A stretch of DNA of 64,000 nt from Alphaproteobacteria bacterium (GCA_947467345.1 CANIHD010000017.1:1-64000); one strand, 5' to 3'. Positions 53,723 through 63,620 are shown, counted from the first letter of the stretch. Made by a program: numbers and translations. Notes: generated by a model from the letters alone, not told the origin.

Positions 53723-54505
53723 ATGAGAATTGCCACCTGGAATGTGAACTCGGTCAAAGCGCGCTTAGAGTCGGTGCAAGCCTGGATCAAAGAGACGTCG
53801 CCCGACGTCATCTGCTTGCAGGAAATCAAGACGACGACCGAAACCTTCCCGGCCGCTGTGTTCGAAGATCTTGGCTACAACTGCGCCATCCACGGGCAGA
53901 AGAGCTATAACGGCGTCGCCATTCTTTCGAAGCGCCCACTCGAAGACGTGCGTCGCGGATTGCCTGAAATTGAAGGCGACGATCACGCCCGTTACATCGA
54001 GGCCGTCGTGCCAGGCGACAAGGGCATGGTGCGAATCGCTTCCATTTATGCACCGAACGGTAACCCGCCAGGGACTGATCGCTTCGCTTACAAGCTTGCT
54101 TGGCTGGAGCGCTTGCGGGCGCATGCGTTAACGATATTGCCACGCGAAGAGTGCGTCGTTTTGGCCGGCGACTTCAACGTTATTCCCACTGATTTGGACT
54201 GCCATGATCCCAAGGCGTGGGCCGGTGACGCGCTCTTCCAACCGGAGACGAAAGCTGCCCTCCGCCGCCTTGCAAACCTTGGATTTACCGATGTTTTTCG
54301 CGCCTGCCATGGCGATGAGCGCGCCTATACATTCTGGGACTATTTCGCCGGAACCTGGCAGAAGGATCGCGGGATCCGGATCGACCATATGTTGTTAACG
54401 CCGCAGGCCGCAGACCGCATAGAAGGCAGCGGAATCGACCGTCATGTGCGCGCATGGGAACGCCCTTCCGATCATGTTCCAGTTTGGTGCGAATTGACAA
54501 TTTGA
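53723..54505 (+). CDS. xthA: Exodeoxyribonuclease III
   Basis: A 260-residue AP endonuclease/exonuclease of base-excision repair. IATWNVNSVKARL, VICLQEIKT, VLAGDFNVIPT, GIRIDHMLLTP and SDHVPVW carry the catalytic Asn, Glu, Asp and His residues of the EEP fold. It follows phaC by 15 bp and may be co-transcribed, though the functions are unrelated. Confidence 0.95.
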   Translation: MRIATWNVNSVKARLESVQAWIKETSPDVICLQEIKTTTETFPAAVFEDLGYNCAIHGQKSYNGVAILSKRPLEDVRRGLPEIEGDDHARYIEAVVPGDKGMVRIASIYAPNGNPPGTDRFAYKLAWLERLRAHALTILPREECVVLAGDFNVIPTDLDCHDPKAWAGDALFQPETKAALRRLANLGFTDVFRACHGDERAYTFWDYFAGTWQKDRGIRIDHMLLTPQAADRIEGSGIDRHVRAWERPSDHVPVWCELTI

Positions 54506-54592
54506 GTGGTGAGATTAGAAACCATTCATTACAGCTTCATTTGGTCCACCCCTGAAGCCTTATTTGCCAACTCTCTAAGAGGAGCTCTCAAA

Positions 54593-54820
54593 GTGAAATC
54601 TCTCAATATTCTGGCCGCGCTCGCAACAGCGACGCTGCTCATCGGTTGCAACCAGACCGCCGAAGCACCGGCCGCCGATGTAGCGCCGGTCGTGGAGGCT
54701 CCTGCCGAGGCTCCGCCGGCTGAAGGCGCTCCCCCTGCGGAAGAAGTTCCGCCGGCTGAAGTTCCTGCCGAGGGCGCGCCTGTTGACGCCGCCCCGCCGG
54801 CCGAAGCTCCGGCTCAGTAA
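54593..54820 (+). CDS. Small Pro/Ala/Glu-rich lipoprotein
   Basis: A 75-residue lipoprotein: signal peptide SLNILAALATATLLIGC (lipobox LIGC) followed only by a low-complexity repeat of A/P/E (EAPAEAPPAEGAPPAEE and so on). No folded domain. It may act as a flexible envelope tether; function unknown. GTG start, with AGAGGAG eight bases upstream. A strong terminator follows. Confidence 0.65.
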   Translation: MKSLNILAALATATLLIGCNQTAEAPAADVAPVVEAPAEAPPAEGAPPAEEVPPAEVPAEGAPVDAAPPAEAPAQ

Positions 54821-54844
54821 GCCTAGTTTCGGTTATGACATGAA

Positions 54845-54875
54845 ACACCCTGCTGCTTGGGCAGCAGGGTGTTTT
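54845..54875 (+). terminator. Intrinsic terminator
   Basis: A perfect 12-base stem (acaccctgctgc with gcagcagggtgt) and a four-base loop are followed by a T-run. It ends the lipoprotein transcript. Confidence 0.9.
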
Positions 54876-55061
54876 GTCTTGTCGAAAGCATGGATCGACG
54901 TGTCGAAATGTGTGTTCAATGGCAGCAACACCGTGGCACAAATGCCGCGCTAACGCGGTCTATTAAGTAAAGGCCCTTATTCAAGCCGACACTTGAACCG
55001 AGCGGTTCTAATATAAATCTCGAACCTGACATTCCCGGATGTGGAAGAGTTGCAGACTGCA

Positions 55062-55526
55062 ATGACGAAGGCCGTTTATTCCAAGATGCTTCTGGCGATC
55101 ACGATGTGTATCGCGGTTGCGGCATGTGGACGCGACGCGGCCGCGCCTGAAGCGTCAACTACGCCGGCGCCGGATGCGGCACCCGCGGTACCGGGCATCG
55201 TTCCGCCTGCAACCGAAACAGCGGTTGCTCGGGTCGAAAGCGTGATGGTCTCGCGGCCGCAAGAAGCGCCACATTCCATTCGCATTCAGGCCTCGGGAAT
55301 TGTCGGTACGCGCGGCTGGAGCGGCGCACGCCTTGTGCCCATCGAAAACGTCGAGGGTGGCAAAACGAGAAGCTTCAATCTGGTGGCAATGTCTCCTGCC
55401 ACCGGCCAAGGCGCCGGCCCGACAGAGATTGTGGAAGCCGAGCTTCAGCTCGACATGCTTCCGAACGGCACGGAGATGATTCGTGTTGTCGGCGCCACCA
55501 ACGAGGTTTCGGCTTTTATGCCGTAA
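55062..55526 (+). CDS. Lipoprotein of unknown function
   Basis: A roughly 154-residue lipoprotein. The signal peptide ends at VAACG, with an Ala/Pro/Thr-rich linker to about residue 60. The folded C-terminal part has strands HSIRIQASGIVGTRGWSGARLVP and ETELQLDM-like text, with no cysteines. No family recognised. Starts at 55041 (GTG), 55062 or 55086 (ATG) are all in frame. 55062 gives the best signal peptide, but the Shine-Dalgarno spacing is poor. Confidence 0.6.
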   Translation: MTKAVYSKMLLAITMCIAVAACGRDAAAPEASTTPAPDAAPAVPGIVPPATETAVARVESVMVSRPQEAPHSIRIQASGIVGTRGWSGARLVPIENVEGGKTRSFNLVAMSPATGQGAGPTEIVEAELQLDMLPNGTEMIRVVGATNEVSAFMP

Positions 55527-55538
55527 CGCGCGAAACGG

Positions 55539-56906
55539 CTAAGCCGCTTCGGCGATAACCCGGTTACGCCCCTCCCGCTTGGCGCGGTAGAGCGCCTGGT
55601 CAGCGCGGTACAGCAGATTGTCCGCCGTATCGTCGCCGCCCAAAGAGCAAGCCAACCCAACGCTGACGGTCACGCGAATGCTGCCGGGCGGGCGCGCCAA
55701 GGGAAACGGCGTTTGTTCCACGCTTTCGCGGAGACGCTCAGCCACCGTGTAAGCGAAGGTCGTATCCGTATCGGGCATGACCACGACGAATTCCTCGCCG
55801 CCGTAACGGCATGCGAGATCGATCCCGCGAACATTGGCCGCAATGCGGCCCGCAAACTCCTTCAGGACGCTGTCGCCAGAATCATGACCGTGCGTGTCGT
55901 TGGCCGACTTGAAATAATCGATGTCCAGAACCAGGAACGAGATCGGCTTGGTGGGGGACGCGTTCTTCATCAGCGTGTCGAGATGACGCGCCATATAGCG
56001 GCGGTTGTGCAGGCTGGTCAGCTGATCGGTGATCGCCATTTCCAGGCTGAGCTGAACGTTATGACGAAGACGGTCCGCGTAGCGCTTTTTGCGCAGCTGG
56101 GTGCGAACGCGCGCCTGCAATTCGTTACGGTCCACCGGCCGCATCAGATAGTCGTTCACGCCCATGTCCAGAGCCTGGGCAAGCTTGCGTGTTTCACCTT
56201 CGCTGACCACGACCAGAATCGGGGCGCCGCGCGCTTCCGGAATAGAGCGCAGATGCGAACACAGGCGTAGGCCGTCAAAAGCGCGAATGCCGAGGCTCAC
56301 GACAATGAGGTCGAAATCGTCGCCGCGCGCGCGCAGCAAGGCTTCGTCGAAGGTCTCGATCGTCGTGACTTTGTTTTTGGGCTCAAGCGCGGTGCGATAC
56401 CACGCCACCGATTCCGGGCGGTCATCGACCACAAGAATACGGCCCGGCGAGTCGGAATCGACCATGGCTTCGCCAGGATCGACCAGGCCCATGCTCTGAC
56501 CGGTTTCTTCGCGCATGCGAAGTTCGTCGGTCATCATTTTCAAGCGCACCAGGCTGTGCACGCGCGCGAAGAGCGCGGTGTCGTCCACCGGTTTGGTGAG
56601 AAAATCATCGGCCCCTGCTTCGAGGCCCGTAATGCGATCGGACGGCTGATCTAGCGCCGTCACCATCACGATGGGAACATGCGCGGTCTTAGGATTGGCT
56701 TTGATGCGGCGGCAGACTTCGAAGCCGTCCATGCCCGGCATCATGACGTCCAGGAGGATGATGTCCGGAATCTCCGCGGCAACGCGCGCAAGCGCCTGCT
56801 CGCCATTGAGTGCGCTGACGACCTCAAAATATTCCGCCGCCAACTTCGCTTCGAGAAGTTTGACGTTGGAAATGATGTCGTCGACGACGAGTACCCGTGC
56901 AGTCAT
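55539..56906 (-). CDS. pleD: PleD-type diguanylate cyclase response regulator
   Basis: A 455-residue protein with two receiver domains (the first intact with Asp in ILLDVMMPG; the second degenerate, SLGIRAFDG) and a GGDEF domain. The active loop is GGEEF near residues 369-373, and the inhibitory I-site RGID lies five residues before it, so product feedback is expected. In Caulobacter, PleD makes c-di-GMP during the swarmer-to-stalked transition. It lies 11 bp downstream of divK, as in Caulobacter. Confidence 0.94.
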   Translation of the reverse strand: MTARVLVVDDIISNVKLLEAKLAAEYFEVVSALNGEQALARVAAEIPDIILLDVMMPGMDGFEVCRRIKANPKTAHVPIVMVTALDQPSDRITGLEAGADDFLTKPVDDTALFARVHSLVRLKMMTDELRMREETGQSMGLVDPGEAMVDSDSPGRILVVDDRPESVAWYRTALEPKNKVTTIETFDEALLRARGDDFDLIVVSLGIRAFDGLRLCSHLRSIPEARGAPILVVVSEGETRKLAQALDMGVNDYLMRPVDRNELQARVRTQLRKKRYADRLRHNVQLSLEMAITDQLTSLHNRRYMARHLDTLMKNASPTKPISFLVLDIDYFKSANDTHGHDSGDSVLKEFAGRIAANVRGIDLACRYGGEEFVVVMPDTDTTFAYTVAERLRESVEQTPFPLARPPGSIRVTVSVGLACSLGGDDTADNLLYRADQALYRAKREGRNRVIAEAA

Positions 56907-56917
56907 GATGCGAAATC

Positions 56918-57292
56918 TCAGCCCAGAAAGCGGCGGACAGTATCGAGAAAGTTGGTCACGGAGATCGGCTTGGAGATATAGGCTTCGCACCCGCCCTGAC
57001 GAATCGTCTCTTCATCGCCCTTCATGGCGAAGGCAGTTACCGCGACGACCGGAATCGAACGCAGGCTGGAATCTTCCTTCAGCCATTTGGTGACTTCGAG
57101 CCCGGAAACCTCCGGCAGCTTGATGTCCATCAAAATCAAATCGGGACGATGCTCGCGCGCGATATCCAGCGCTTCCATGCCGTCCTTCGTTTGAAGAATG
57201 TTGTAGCCGTGCGCATCCAAGAGGTCGTGGAAAAGCTTCATGTTCAGCTCGTTGTCTTCAACGATCAGAACCGTTTTGGCTTTAACGTCCAT
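56918..57292 (-). CDS. divK: Single-domain response regulator DivK
   Basis: A 124-residue lone receiver domain. Phosphoacceptor Asp56 in [13 protein letters not shown], the acidic pair ED in [14 protein letters not shown], and AYISKPISV. DivK with PleD controls cell polarity and CtrA activity through DivJ/PleC kinases. The ATG at 57292 is chosen from the conserved N-terminus. The gene is divergent from a DUF3572 gene, an order conserved in alphaproteobacteria. Confidence 0.93.
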   Translation of the reverse strand: MDVKAKTVLIVEDNELNMKLFHDLLDAHGYNILQTKDGMEALDIAREHRPDLILMDIKLPEVSGLEVTKWLKEDSSLRSIPVVAVTAFAMKGDEETIRQGGCEAYISKPISVTNFLDTVRRFLG

Positions 57293-57447
57293 CACTTGAC
57301 ACTCCGATCGCAGCGGCGCCGAATGGACGCCTGCCGTCACGAACAAACCCACCCGACCCGCTCGGTTGGTTAACGAAATGTTCGCAACCTGCTTGTGCTG
57401 CTTTTGTCTCATGTTCTTTGTAGGCTTTATCCCTTAACGCCCCATTG

Positions 57448-57720
57448 ATGATGCAACGCTCGGATGCAGAAACCATGGCTTTGGGCGTGCTCGCGTGGGC
57501 CGCCGCCGAAGGCGATGCCTTGAATGATTTCCTCGGTTTTTCAGGTCTGGACATCGACGAGCTCCGGGCTCGGGCGGCGGAACCCGAACTTCTGGCGGCG
57601 CTCATGGATTTTATTCTTGGGCATGAGAAATATGCCGCGGCGGTTTGCGCTGCCGAAGGTTTGGGCGCCGAGACCTTGCACGCCGTCCGCCGGGCCCTGC
57701 CCGGATCGGCGTTGGAATAG
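57448..57720 (+). CDS. DUF3572 family protein
   Basis: A 90-residue soluble, helical protein: ETMALGVLAWAAAEGDALNDFL, DIDELRARAAEPELLAALMDFIL and DEEYAAAVCAAEG-like text match DUF3572, often found divergent from divK. Function unknown. Two adjacent ATGs (57448, 57451) may start it. It precedes the ROK kinase by 9 bp. Confidence 0.82.
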   Translation: MMQRSDAETMALGVLAWAAAEGDALNDFLGFSGLDIDELRARAAEPELLAALMDFILGHEKYAAAVCAAEGLGAETLHAVRRALPGSALE

Positions 57721-57729
57721 GAATCGGAC

Positions 57730-58644
57730 ATGCGGATCGGCGTTGATCTCGGTGGTACCAAGATCGAAATCGCGCTTCTGGAGGCCGATGGAACGATCAG
57801 CCTGCGGCGGCGCGAATGGGCGCCCTCGGGCGACTATCAGGCCACTGTGCGCGCCATCGCAAAGCTGGTGGAAGGTGTGGAATCCGAACGTGGAATTTTC
57901 GCGTCGGTTGGCGTCGGCATTCCCGGCAGCATCAGTCCGAGCACGGGGCTGGTGCAAAACGCCAACTCAACCTGGCTGATCGGCAAGCCTTTCGACATCG
58001 ATCTGGGCAAAGCTTTGAGACGCACCGTGCGCGTGGCCAATGACGCGAATTGTTTCGCGCTGTCTGAAGCGGTGGACGGCGCCGGAAGCGGGTACGATAG
58101 CGTGTTCGGCGTCATTCTCGGCACTGGCGCGGGATCCGGCATCGTGTTCGGGCGTAAAGTCCATGTAGGCCGTCATGCCATTGCCGGCGAATGGGGACAC
58201 AATCCACTGCCATGGCCGAACGATAACGAGCGCCCCGGCTTTGAGTGCTATTGCGGCAGACGCGGCTGCATCGAAACATTCATCAGCGGCCCAGGAATCG
58301 CACGCGATCATGGCGGCAGCGATGCAGCCAGTATTGCGGCAGCGGCGCGCGCCGGCGATCCACGCGCTGTCGCCACCATGGAGCGCTATTTCGACCGTGC
58401 CGCGCGCAGCCTGGCGCATGTGATCAACCTGATCGATCCGGATGCGATCGTTCTCGGTGGCGGTCTTTCCAATATCGACGCGCTTTACACCGAACTGCCA
58501 AGGCGTCTGCCGGCCTATATTTTTTCCGGTGCCGACAGTCCGCCGATCCTAAAAAATCAGCATGGCGATTCCAGCGGTGTGCGCGGCGCCGCCTGGCTGT
58601 GGCCAGATCAATCGTCGCCGTCGAGCGTCAGCAGCGCACCGTAA
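57730..58644 (+). CDS. ROK-family sugar kinase
   Basis: A 304-residue kinase (fructokinase/N-acetylglucosamine kinase type). IGVDLGGTKIEIAL binds ATP phosphate, NDANCFALSEA carries the catalytic Asp, and CYCGRRGCIE is the ROK zinc motif. The sugar cannot be told with certainty. Its last 37 bp overlap the 3' end of the convergent aguB. Confidence 0.85.
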   Translation: MRIGVDLGGTKIEIALLEADGTISLRRREWAPSGDYQATVRAIAKLVEGVESERGIFASVGVGIPGSISPSTGLVQNANSTWLIGKPFDIDLGKALRRTVRVANDANCFALSEAVDGAGSGYDSVFGVILGTGAGSGIVFGRKVHVGRHAIAGEWGHNPLPWPNDNERPGFECYCGRRGCIETFISGPGIARDHGGSDAASIAAAARAGDPRAVATMERYFDRAARSLAHVINLIDPDAIVLGGGLSNIDALYTELPRRLPAYIFSGADSPPILKNQHGDSSGVRGAAWLWPDQSSPSSVSSAP

Positions 58645-59480
58645 AGCTCTGGACGGCGGTCGCGAAACAGACCCCACGCCTTACGCGACTTGGCAATGGC
58701 AGTCAGATCGAATGTCGCGGTGATGATTCCTTCTGCATCTTGCGGCAGCTCGGCGACAATTTCGCCCGCCGGCCCCGCAATGAACGACGATCCGTAAAAT
58801 GTAATTTCGCTCGCGGCGCCCTCTTCGCGGCCAATGCGGTTAGAGGCCACCAGCGGCATGCAATTGGCGGCAGCGTGGCCTTGCATCACGCGGCGCCATT
58901 GATCACGCGAATTCACCGGGGCCGCCGGCGGAGGCTCACTGCCGATCGCGGTGGGATAAAAGAGAATTTCCGCACCTTTCAGGGCCATGATGCGCGCCGA
59001 TTCGGGAAACCACTGGTCCCAACAGATGCCGCACCCCAACGTGCCATAGCGCGTATGCCAGGCCTGAAATCCCGTATCGCCCGGGCTGAAATAATATTTC
59101 TCCTGATAGCCCGGCCCATCCGGAATATGCGATTTGCGATAGTGACCAATGACATCGCCGTCGGCATCGATCATCGCAAGAGAATTGAAACAGGCCACGT
59201 TTGCGTGCTCGAAGAAGCTGAGGGGCAACACCACGGACAATTCCCGCGCCAGCGCCGAAAACTCGGCAATCAGCGGATTACCGGCAAAGGGCTGCGCCAG
59301 TGCGAAATGCTTCTCGCTTTGGTCCAGGCAGAAGTAGGGCGTCGCGAAAAATTCCGGCAGCAGAACGACCTGCGCGCCGCGCGAAGCCGCCTCACGCACC
59401 ACGGCTTTCGCTTTGGTGATATTCGCCGGCAAATCCCAAGAACAGGCAAATTGTGTGGCGGCGAGTGTAATGCCTGTCAC
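58608..59480 (-). CDS. aguB: N-carbamoylputrescine amidase
   Basis: A 290-residue nitrilase-superfamily amidase. The Glu-Lys-Cys triad is Glu43 (LPEFF), Lys116 (YRKSHIPDGPGYQEKYYF) and Cys153 (GCGICWDQWFPE). It converts N-carbamoylputrescine to putrescine. The GTG at 59480 overlaps the aguA stop (GTGA) and is preceded by AGGAG, so it is preferred over a longer frame. With aguA it makes putrescine from agmatine. Confidence 0.92.
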   Translation of the reverse strand: MTGITLAATQFACSWDLPANITKAKAVVREAASRGAQVVLLPEFFATPYFCLDQSEKHFALAQPFAGNPLIAEFSALARELSVVLPLSFFEHANVACFNSLAMIDADGDVIGHYRKSHIPDGPGYQEKYYFSPGDTGFQAWHTRYGTLGCGICWDQWFPESARIMALKGAEILFYPTAIGSEPPPAAPVNSRDQWRRVMQGHAAANCMPLVASNRIGREEGAASEITFYGSSFIAGPAGEIVAELPQDAEGIITATFDLTAIAKSRKAWGLFRDRRPELYGALLTLDGDD

Positions 59481-60523
59481 GGCAAAGGCTCCTGTTGCGT
59501 GATGCAATGAATGCCGCCGCCGCCTTCAACGATATCGAGAGCGTCGATTTGCATGATATCGCGGTCGGGAAAACAATCGGTCAAAATCGAGCGTGCCTCT
59601 TCATCGTGGGCGTCATCGAATGCCGGCATGATGACGGCACCCTTGGCGAGATAAAAGTTCACGTAGGATGCCGCCATTAACTTGCCGGTCCATGCGTTCC
59701 GCGTTTTAGCTGGCTGCGGCAGCTCAACAATCTCGATTCTATCGCCGTTTTGCACATGCGCCGCCCGTAAGACGCGCAGAGCACCCTGCACCGGCTCCCA
59801 ATCCAGATGATCTTTCGGCGGAATACCAACCAGCACACGCGCATGGGCAATAAAACAGGCGATATTGTCGATATGTCCGTCGGTCTCGTCGTCTGAAAAA
59901 ACACCCCCCAGCCAGATGATTTTTTGCGCGCCGAGATAGTCGCGCAAGCATGCCTCGATCTCGCTTCTAGAGAGATCTGGATTACGGTTGGGATTAAGAA
60001 GGCATTGTTCCGTGGTCAATATGGTCCTATGGCCATTGCTGTGCAGCGCACCGCCTTCGCAAGTTAATGGCGCCTCATACGCCTGAACATTCTGCCGCGT
60101 GAGTATCCGCCCAGCCAGAGCAGCATCATTCGTATACGGATGATATTTCTCGCCCCAAGCATTGAAGCGCCACTTCACGCCAGCGAGACGGCCCTTCCCG
60201 TCCTTCAAAAAGGTGGGGCCGGTATCGCGCGCCCAGCTATCATCGATCGCCATGTCCACAATTTCGGCCTTGCCGCCGGTTGCGAGCTTGGCCTCGGCGG
60301 CATCTTCGGCACACGCGACCATCGACACGGGTTCAAAGGCGGCAATCGCACGCGCGACACGCGCATAAGCCTGCTTGGCGCGCAAAAACCGTTCCTGATT
60401 GCCAAACGCTTCCAACCGCGACGGCCAGCACATCCAGGTGCGTGTGTGGGCATCCCATTCCGCGGGCATGCCAAAGCCTTCACTGGCTGGCAAAGGCATA
60501 ACGGCGTCGTGGGTCTTGGTCAT
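59477..60523 (-). CDS. aguA: Agmatine deiminase
   Basis: A 348-residue guanidino-group-modifying enzyme. DDSWARDTGPTF, ETDGHIDNIACF and the catalytic Cys340 in GGGGIHCITQQEP are typical. It hydrolyses agmatine to N-carbamoylputrescine. ATG at 60523 is chosen for family length; one at 60553 with a GAGGGG site is also possible. A longer frame to 60712 is unlikely because it overlaps the divergent RidA gene. Confidence 0.93.
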   Translation of the reverse strand: MTKTHDAVMPLPASEGFGMPAEWDAHTRTWMCWPSRLEAFGNQERFLRAKQAYARVARAIAAFEPVSMVACAEDAAEAKLATGGKAEIVDMAIDDSWARDTGPTFLKDGKGRLAGVKWRFNAWGEKYHPYTNDAALAGRILTRQNVQAYEAPLTCEGGALHSNGHRTILTTEQCLLNPNRNPDLSRSEIEACLRDYLGAQKIIWLGGVFSDDETDGHIDNIACFIAHARVLVGIPPKDHLDWEPVQGALRVLRAAHVQNGDRIEIVELPQPAKTRNAWTGKLMAASYVNFYLAKGAVIMPAFDDAHDEEARSILTDCFPDRDIMQIDALDIVEGGGGIHCITQQEPLP

Positions 60524-60612
60524 GGCCCACCCTAAACCGTTTTTCTGCAGCATGGGGAGCCCCTCGCGAACGCGCGCGCGTAGCGCTAGACTCAAGAAAA
60601 GGAGAACCCCGA

Positions 60613-61080
60613 ATGGGACGTATCGACGATCGCTTGAGACAATTGGGCCTTGAATTGCCGAATGTGACTGTACCTGTGGCGAACTATGTTCCGTGGGTTC
60701 GAACCGGCGCACTGCTGTTCATCTCCGGACAAATCACATTGGGCCCGGACAAATCTCTGCAATATGTCGGAACCATTGGAAAAGAATTTGGTGTCGAAGA
60801 GGGCCGCCAAGCGGCACGACTCGCCGCCATCAATGTGCTGGCAGCCGCGCGCAACGCGCTTGATGGCGATCTCGCCCGCGTCGTTCGCGTCGTGAAGGTC
60901 ACCGGATTTGTGAATGCGATCCCCGGCTTCGCTCAACATCCGGAAGTCGTAAACGGCGCCTCGGATTTGTTCGTCGAAGTATTCGGCGATGCCGGCCGTC
61001 ATGCCCGCGCAGCAGTTGGCGCTTCTTCTTTGCCGCGCGGCGTCGCCGTGGAGGTTGAGGCGATTTTCGAGGTCATGTGA
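60613..61080 (+). CDS. RidA/YjgF-family protein
   Basis: A 155-residue protein of the RidA branch that has an extended N-terminus. LFISGQITLGPD, RQAARLAAINVLAAARNALDG and ASSLPRGVAVEVEAIFEV match. RidA deaminates reactive enamine/imine intermediates; this longer subgroup may differ. AAAGGAGA precedes the ATG. It is divergent from aguA. Confidence 0.88.
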   Translation: MGRIDDRLRQLGLELPNVTVPVANYVPWVRTGALLFISGQITLGPDKSLQYVGTIGKEFGVEEGRQAARLAAINVLAAARNALDGDLARVVRVVKVTGFVNAIPGFAQHPEVVNGASDLFVEVFGDAGRHARAAVGASSLPRGVAVEVEAIFEVM

Positions 61081-62237
61081 GCGAGATTGCCGCCGCCTTC
61101 ATTGGACCAGCGAAATCCATGCCCGCCTCGCAGTGGGACCGTCTCGCCAATCCGAATGGGGATGCGCTGCCGCATCCGTTTACACGCCATGCGTTTTTTG
61201 TGGCGCTCGAAGAATCCGGCTCGGCCGATGCCAAAACCGGCTGGAAACCGACGCACCTCATCCTTCAGCGCGGGGACACACCCATTGCGCTGCTGCCGCT
61301 CTATTTGAAGTCGCACTCTTACGGCGAATATGTTTTTGATCATGGCTGGGCCGAAGCCTTCGCCCGCGCCGGTGGAAAATATTATCCCAAGCTGCAAGCG
61401 TCCGTTCCGTTCACGCCTGTCACCGGCCCGCGCCTCATGATCGCCGTCGGCGAAGACCGAGACAGAATCCGCGACCTGCTTGTGGAGACTTGCGCCACCG
61501 CAGTGGTGGAGACGCGCGCGTCCTCGCTGCACATCACTTTTATGCCCGAAGACGATTGGAGCGCCGTCGGCAAAGCTGGGTTTCTCTTACGCACCAACCA
61601 GCAATTTCATTGGGAAAATCGCGGCTATTCAAGTTTCGGCGAATTCCTCGGAGAACTCGCTTCCGCCAAGCGCAAGAATTTGCGCAAAGAACGTGCCGCC
61701 ATCGCGGCCGAAGGCGTTACGTTCGATCTTCTCTCCGGTAGCGACCTCAGCGAAAACGCGTGGGACGCATTCTTCGAAGGATATATCGAGACGGGAAACA
61801 CCAAGTGGAATCCGCCCTATCTGACGCGGGAATTCTTCAGCCGCATCGGCCAAACCATGAGCGAGCAAATTCTACTGGTGATGGCGAAGAAAGACGGCCG
61901 GTACATCGCCGGCGCTCTCAATCTTTTCGATGGCGACGCCATCTATGGCCGCAATTGGGGCGCCACAACGTACATGCCCTTCCTGCATTTCGAGACGTGC
62001 TATTACCAAGCCATCGATTTCGCCATTGCGCGCAAATTGGCGCGCGTCGAAGCCGGCGCGCAAGGCGGTCATAAGCTCCTTCGCGGCTATCAACCCCGTC
62101 CCACATTCTCCGCGCATTATGTCGTCCACGAAGGATTGCGCCGCGCGGTCGGCGATTATCTGGTGCATGAGCGCCAAGAAGTTCTGGAGAACATGGAGAT
62201 GCTGGCCGCGCGGGCACCGTTTAAGAAGAACGGGTGA
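61077..62237 (+). CDS. GNAT/FemAB-like protein (DUF482)
   Basis: A 386-residue protein resembling the FemAB-like peptidogalycan family (COG3146). It shows DALPHPFTRHAFFVALEES, TPVTGPRLMI, LASAKRKNLRKERAAI, GNTKWNPPYLTREFF and EAGAQGGHKLLRGYQP. Members have a doubled acyltransferase fold; substrate unknown. Start is GTG, overlapping the RidA stop by 4 bp (GTGA), so the two are coupled. Confidence 0.82.
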   Translation: MSEIAAAFIGPAKSMPASQWDRLANPNGDALPHPFTRHAFFVALEESGSADAKTGWKPTHLILQRGDTPIALLPLYLKSHSYGEYVFDHGWAEAFARAGGKYYPKLQASVPFTPVTGPRLMIAVGEDRDRIRDLLVETCATAVVETRASSLHITFMPEDDWSAVGKAGFLLRTNQQFHWENRGYSSFGEFLGELASAKRKNLRKERAAIAAEGVTFDLLSGSDLSENAWDAFFEGYIETGNTKWNPPYLTREFFSRIGQTMSEQILLVMAKKDGRYIAGALNLFDGDAIYGRNWGATTYMPFLHFETCYYQAIDFAIARKLARVEAGAQGGHKLLRGYQPRPTFSAHYVVHEGLRRAVGDYLVHERQEVLENMEMLAARAPFKKNG

Positions 62238-62304
62238 TGATCGCCTGCGCTAAAGTCTGGACGAAGAAACTATCGCCGGCCGGAAATATATATCGGAGAT
62301 TCGC

Positions 62305-62721
62305 ATGGCCTATGACCGCAACAATATCTTTGCCAAAATTCTGCGCGGCGAGATTCCATCCTTCAAAGTGTTCGAGGATACGCACACCCTGGCTATCATG
62401 GACGTCATGCCGCAAGCCGATGGTCACGTTCTGGTTATCCCCAAAGAAGAGGCGGAGAATATTTTCGAACTGTCTGCGGATGGCGCCGCGCATTTGATCG
62501 CGACCACGCAAAAAGTCGCGAATGCGGTGAAGAAGGCAATGAGCAGCGACATCATGCTGACGCAGCTCAACGGCGCGGGTGCGGGGCAATCCGTCTTCCA
62601 CGTCCATTTCCATATTATTCCGCGTCACGCTGGCGCCGATCTTCGATTCCATGCGCGCGGGATAGCCGATTTTGACGAATTGCGCGGCACCGCCGAAAAA
62701 ATCCGCGCAGCGCTGGATTAA
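62305..62721 (+). CDS. HIT-family hydrolase
   Basis: A 138-residue histidine-triad protein. The active site is HVHFHIIPR, with GHVLVIPKEEAENIFEL before it. It acts on nucleoside phosphoramidates or related nucleotides. GGAGA lies five bases before the ATG. It precedes an ABM protein by 4 bp. Confidence 0.93.
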   Translation: MAYDRNNIFAKILRGEIPSFKVFEDTHTLAIMDVMPQADGHVLVIPKEEAENIFELSADGAAHLIATTQKVANAVKKAMSSDIMLTQLNGAGAGQSVFHVHFHIIPRHAGADLRFHARGIADFDELRGTAEKIRAALD

Positions 62722-62725
62722 CCCA

Positions 62726-63013
62726 ATGCTGGAAGCCGCCCTGCTCGACATAAAACCCGGCCAAGAAGCGTCGTTCGAATCCGCGATTGTCCAGGCGCGG
62801 CCTTTGATCGAAGCCTCTCCCGGTTTCCAGCGCATGGAAATCCGCCCCTGTGTCGAGAACGCCAGCCGCTATCTGCTTCTCGTTTGGTGGGATCGTCTTG
62901 AGGATCACACTGAAGGCTTTCGCACATCAGACCGCTATGCGAGATGGCGGGACTTGCTGCATCATTTCTACGAACCCTTCCCCACGGTTCAATATTTCGA
63001 CCAGCCCCTCTAA
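62726..63013 (+). CDS. Antibiotic-biosynthesis-monooxygenase (ABM)-fold protein
   Basis: A 95-residue dimeric alpha/beta-barrel-type protein. PGQEASFESAIVQARPLIEASPGF and YLLLVWWDRLEDHTEGFR are characteristic of the ABM fold. Catalytic function not shown. It is 4 bp after the HIT gene and 18 bp before the channel gene. Confidence 0.75.
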   Translation: MLEAALLDIKPGQEASFESAIVQARPLIEASPGFQRMEIRPCVENASRYLLLVWWDRLEDHTEGFRTSDRYARWRDLLHHFYEPFPTVQYFDQPL

Positions 63014-63031
63014 CTCTTTTCGGCAGGCACC

Positions 63032-63613
<582 letters not shown>

Positions 63614-63620
63614 GGCAATA

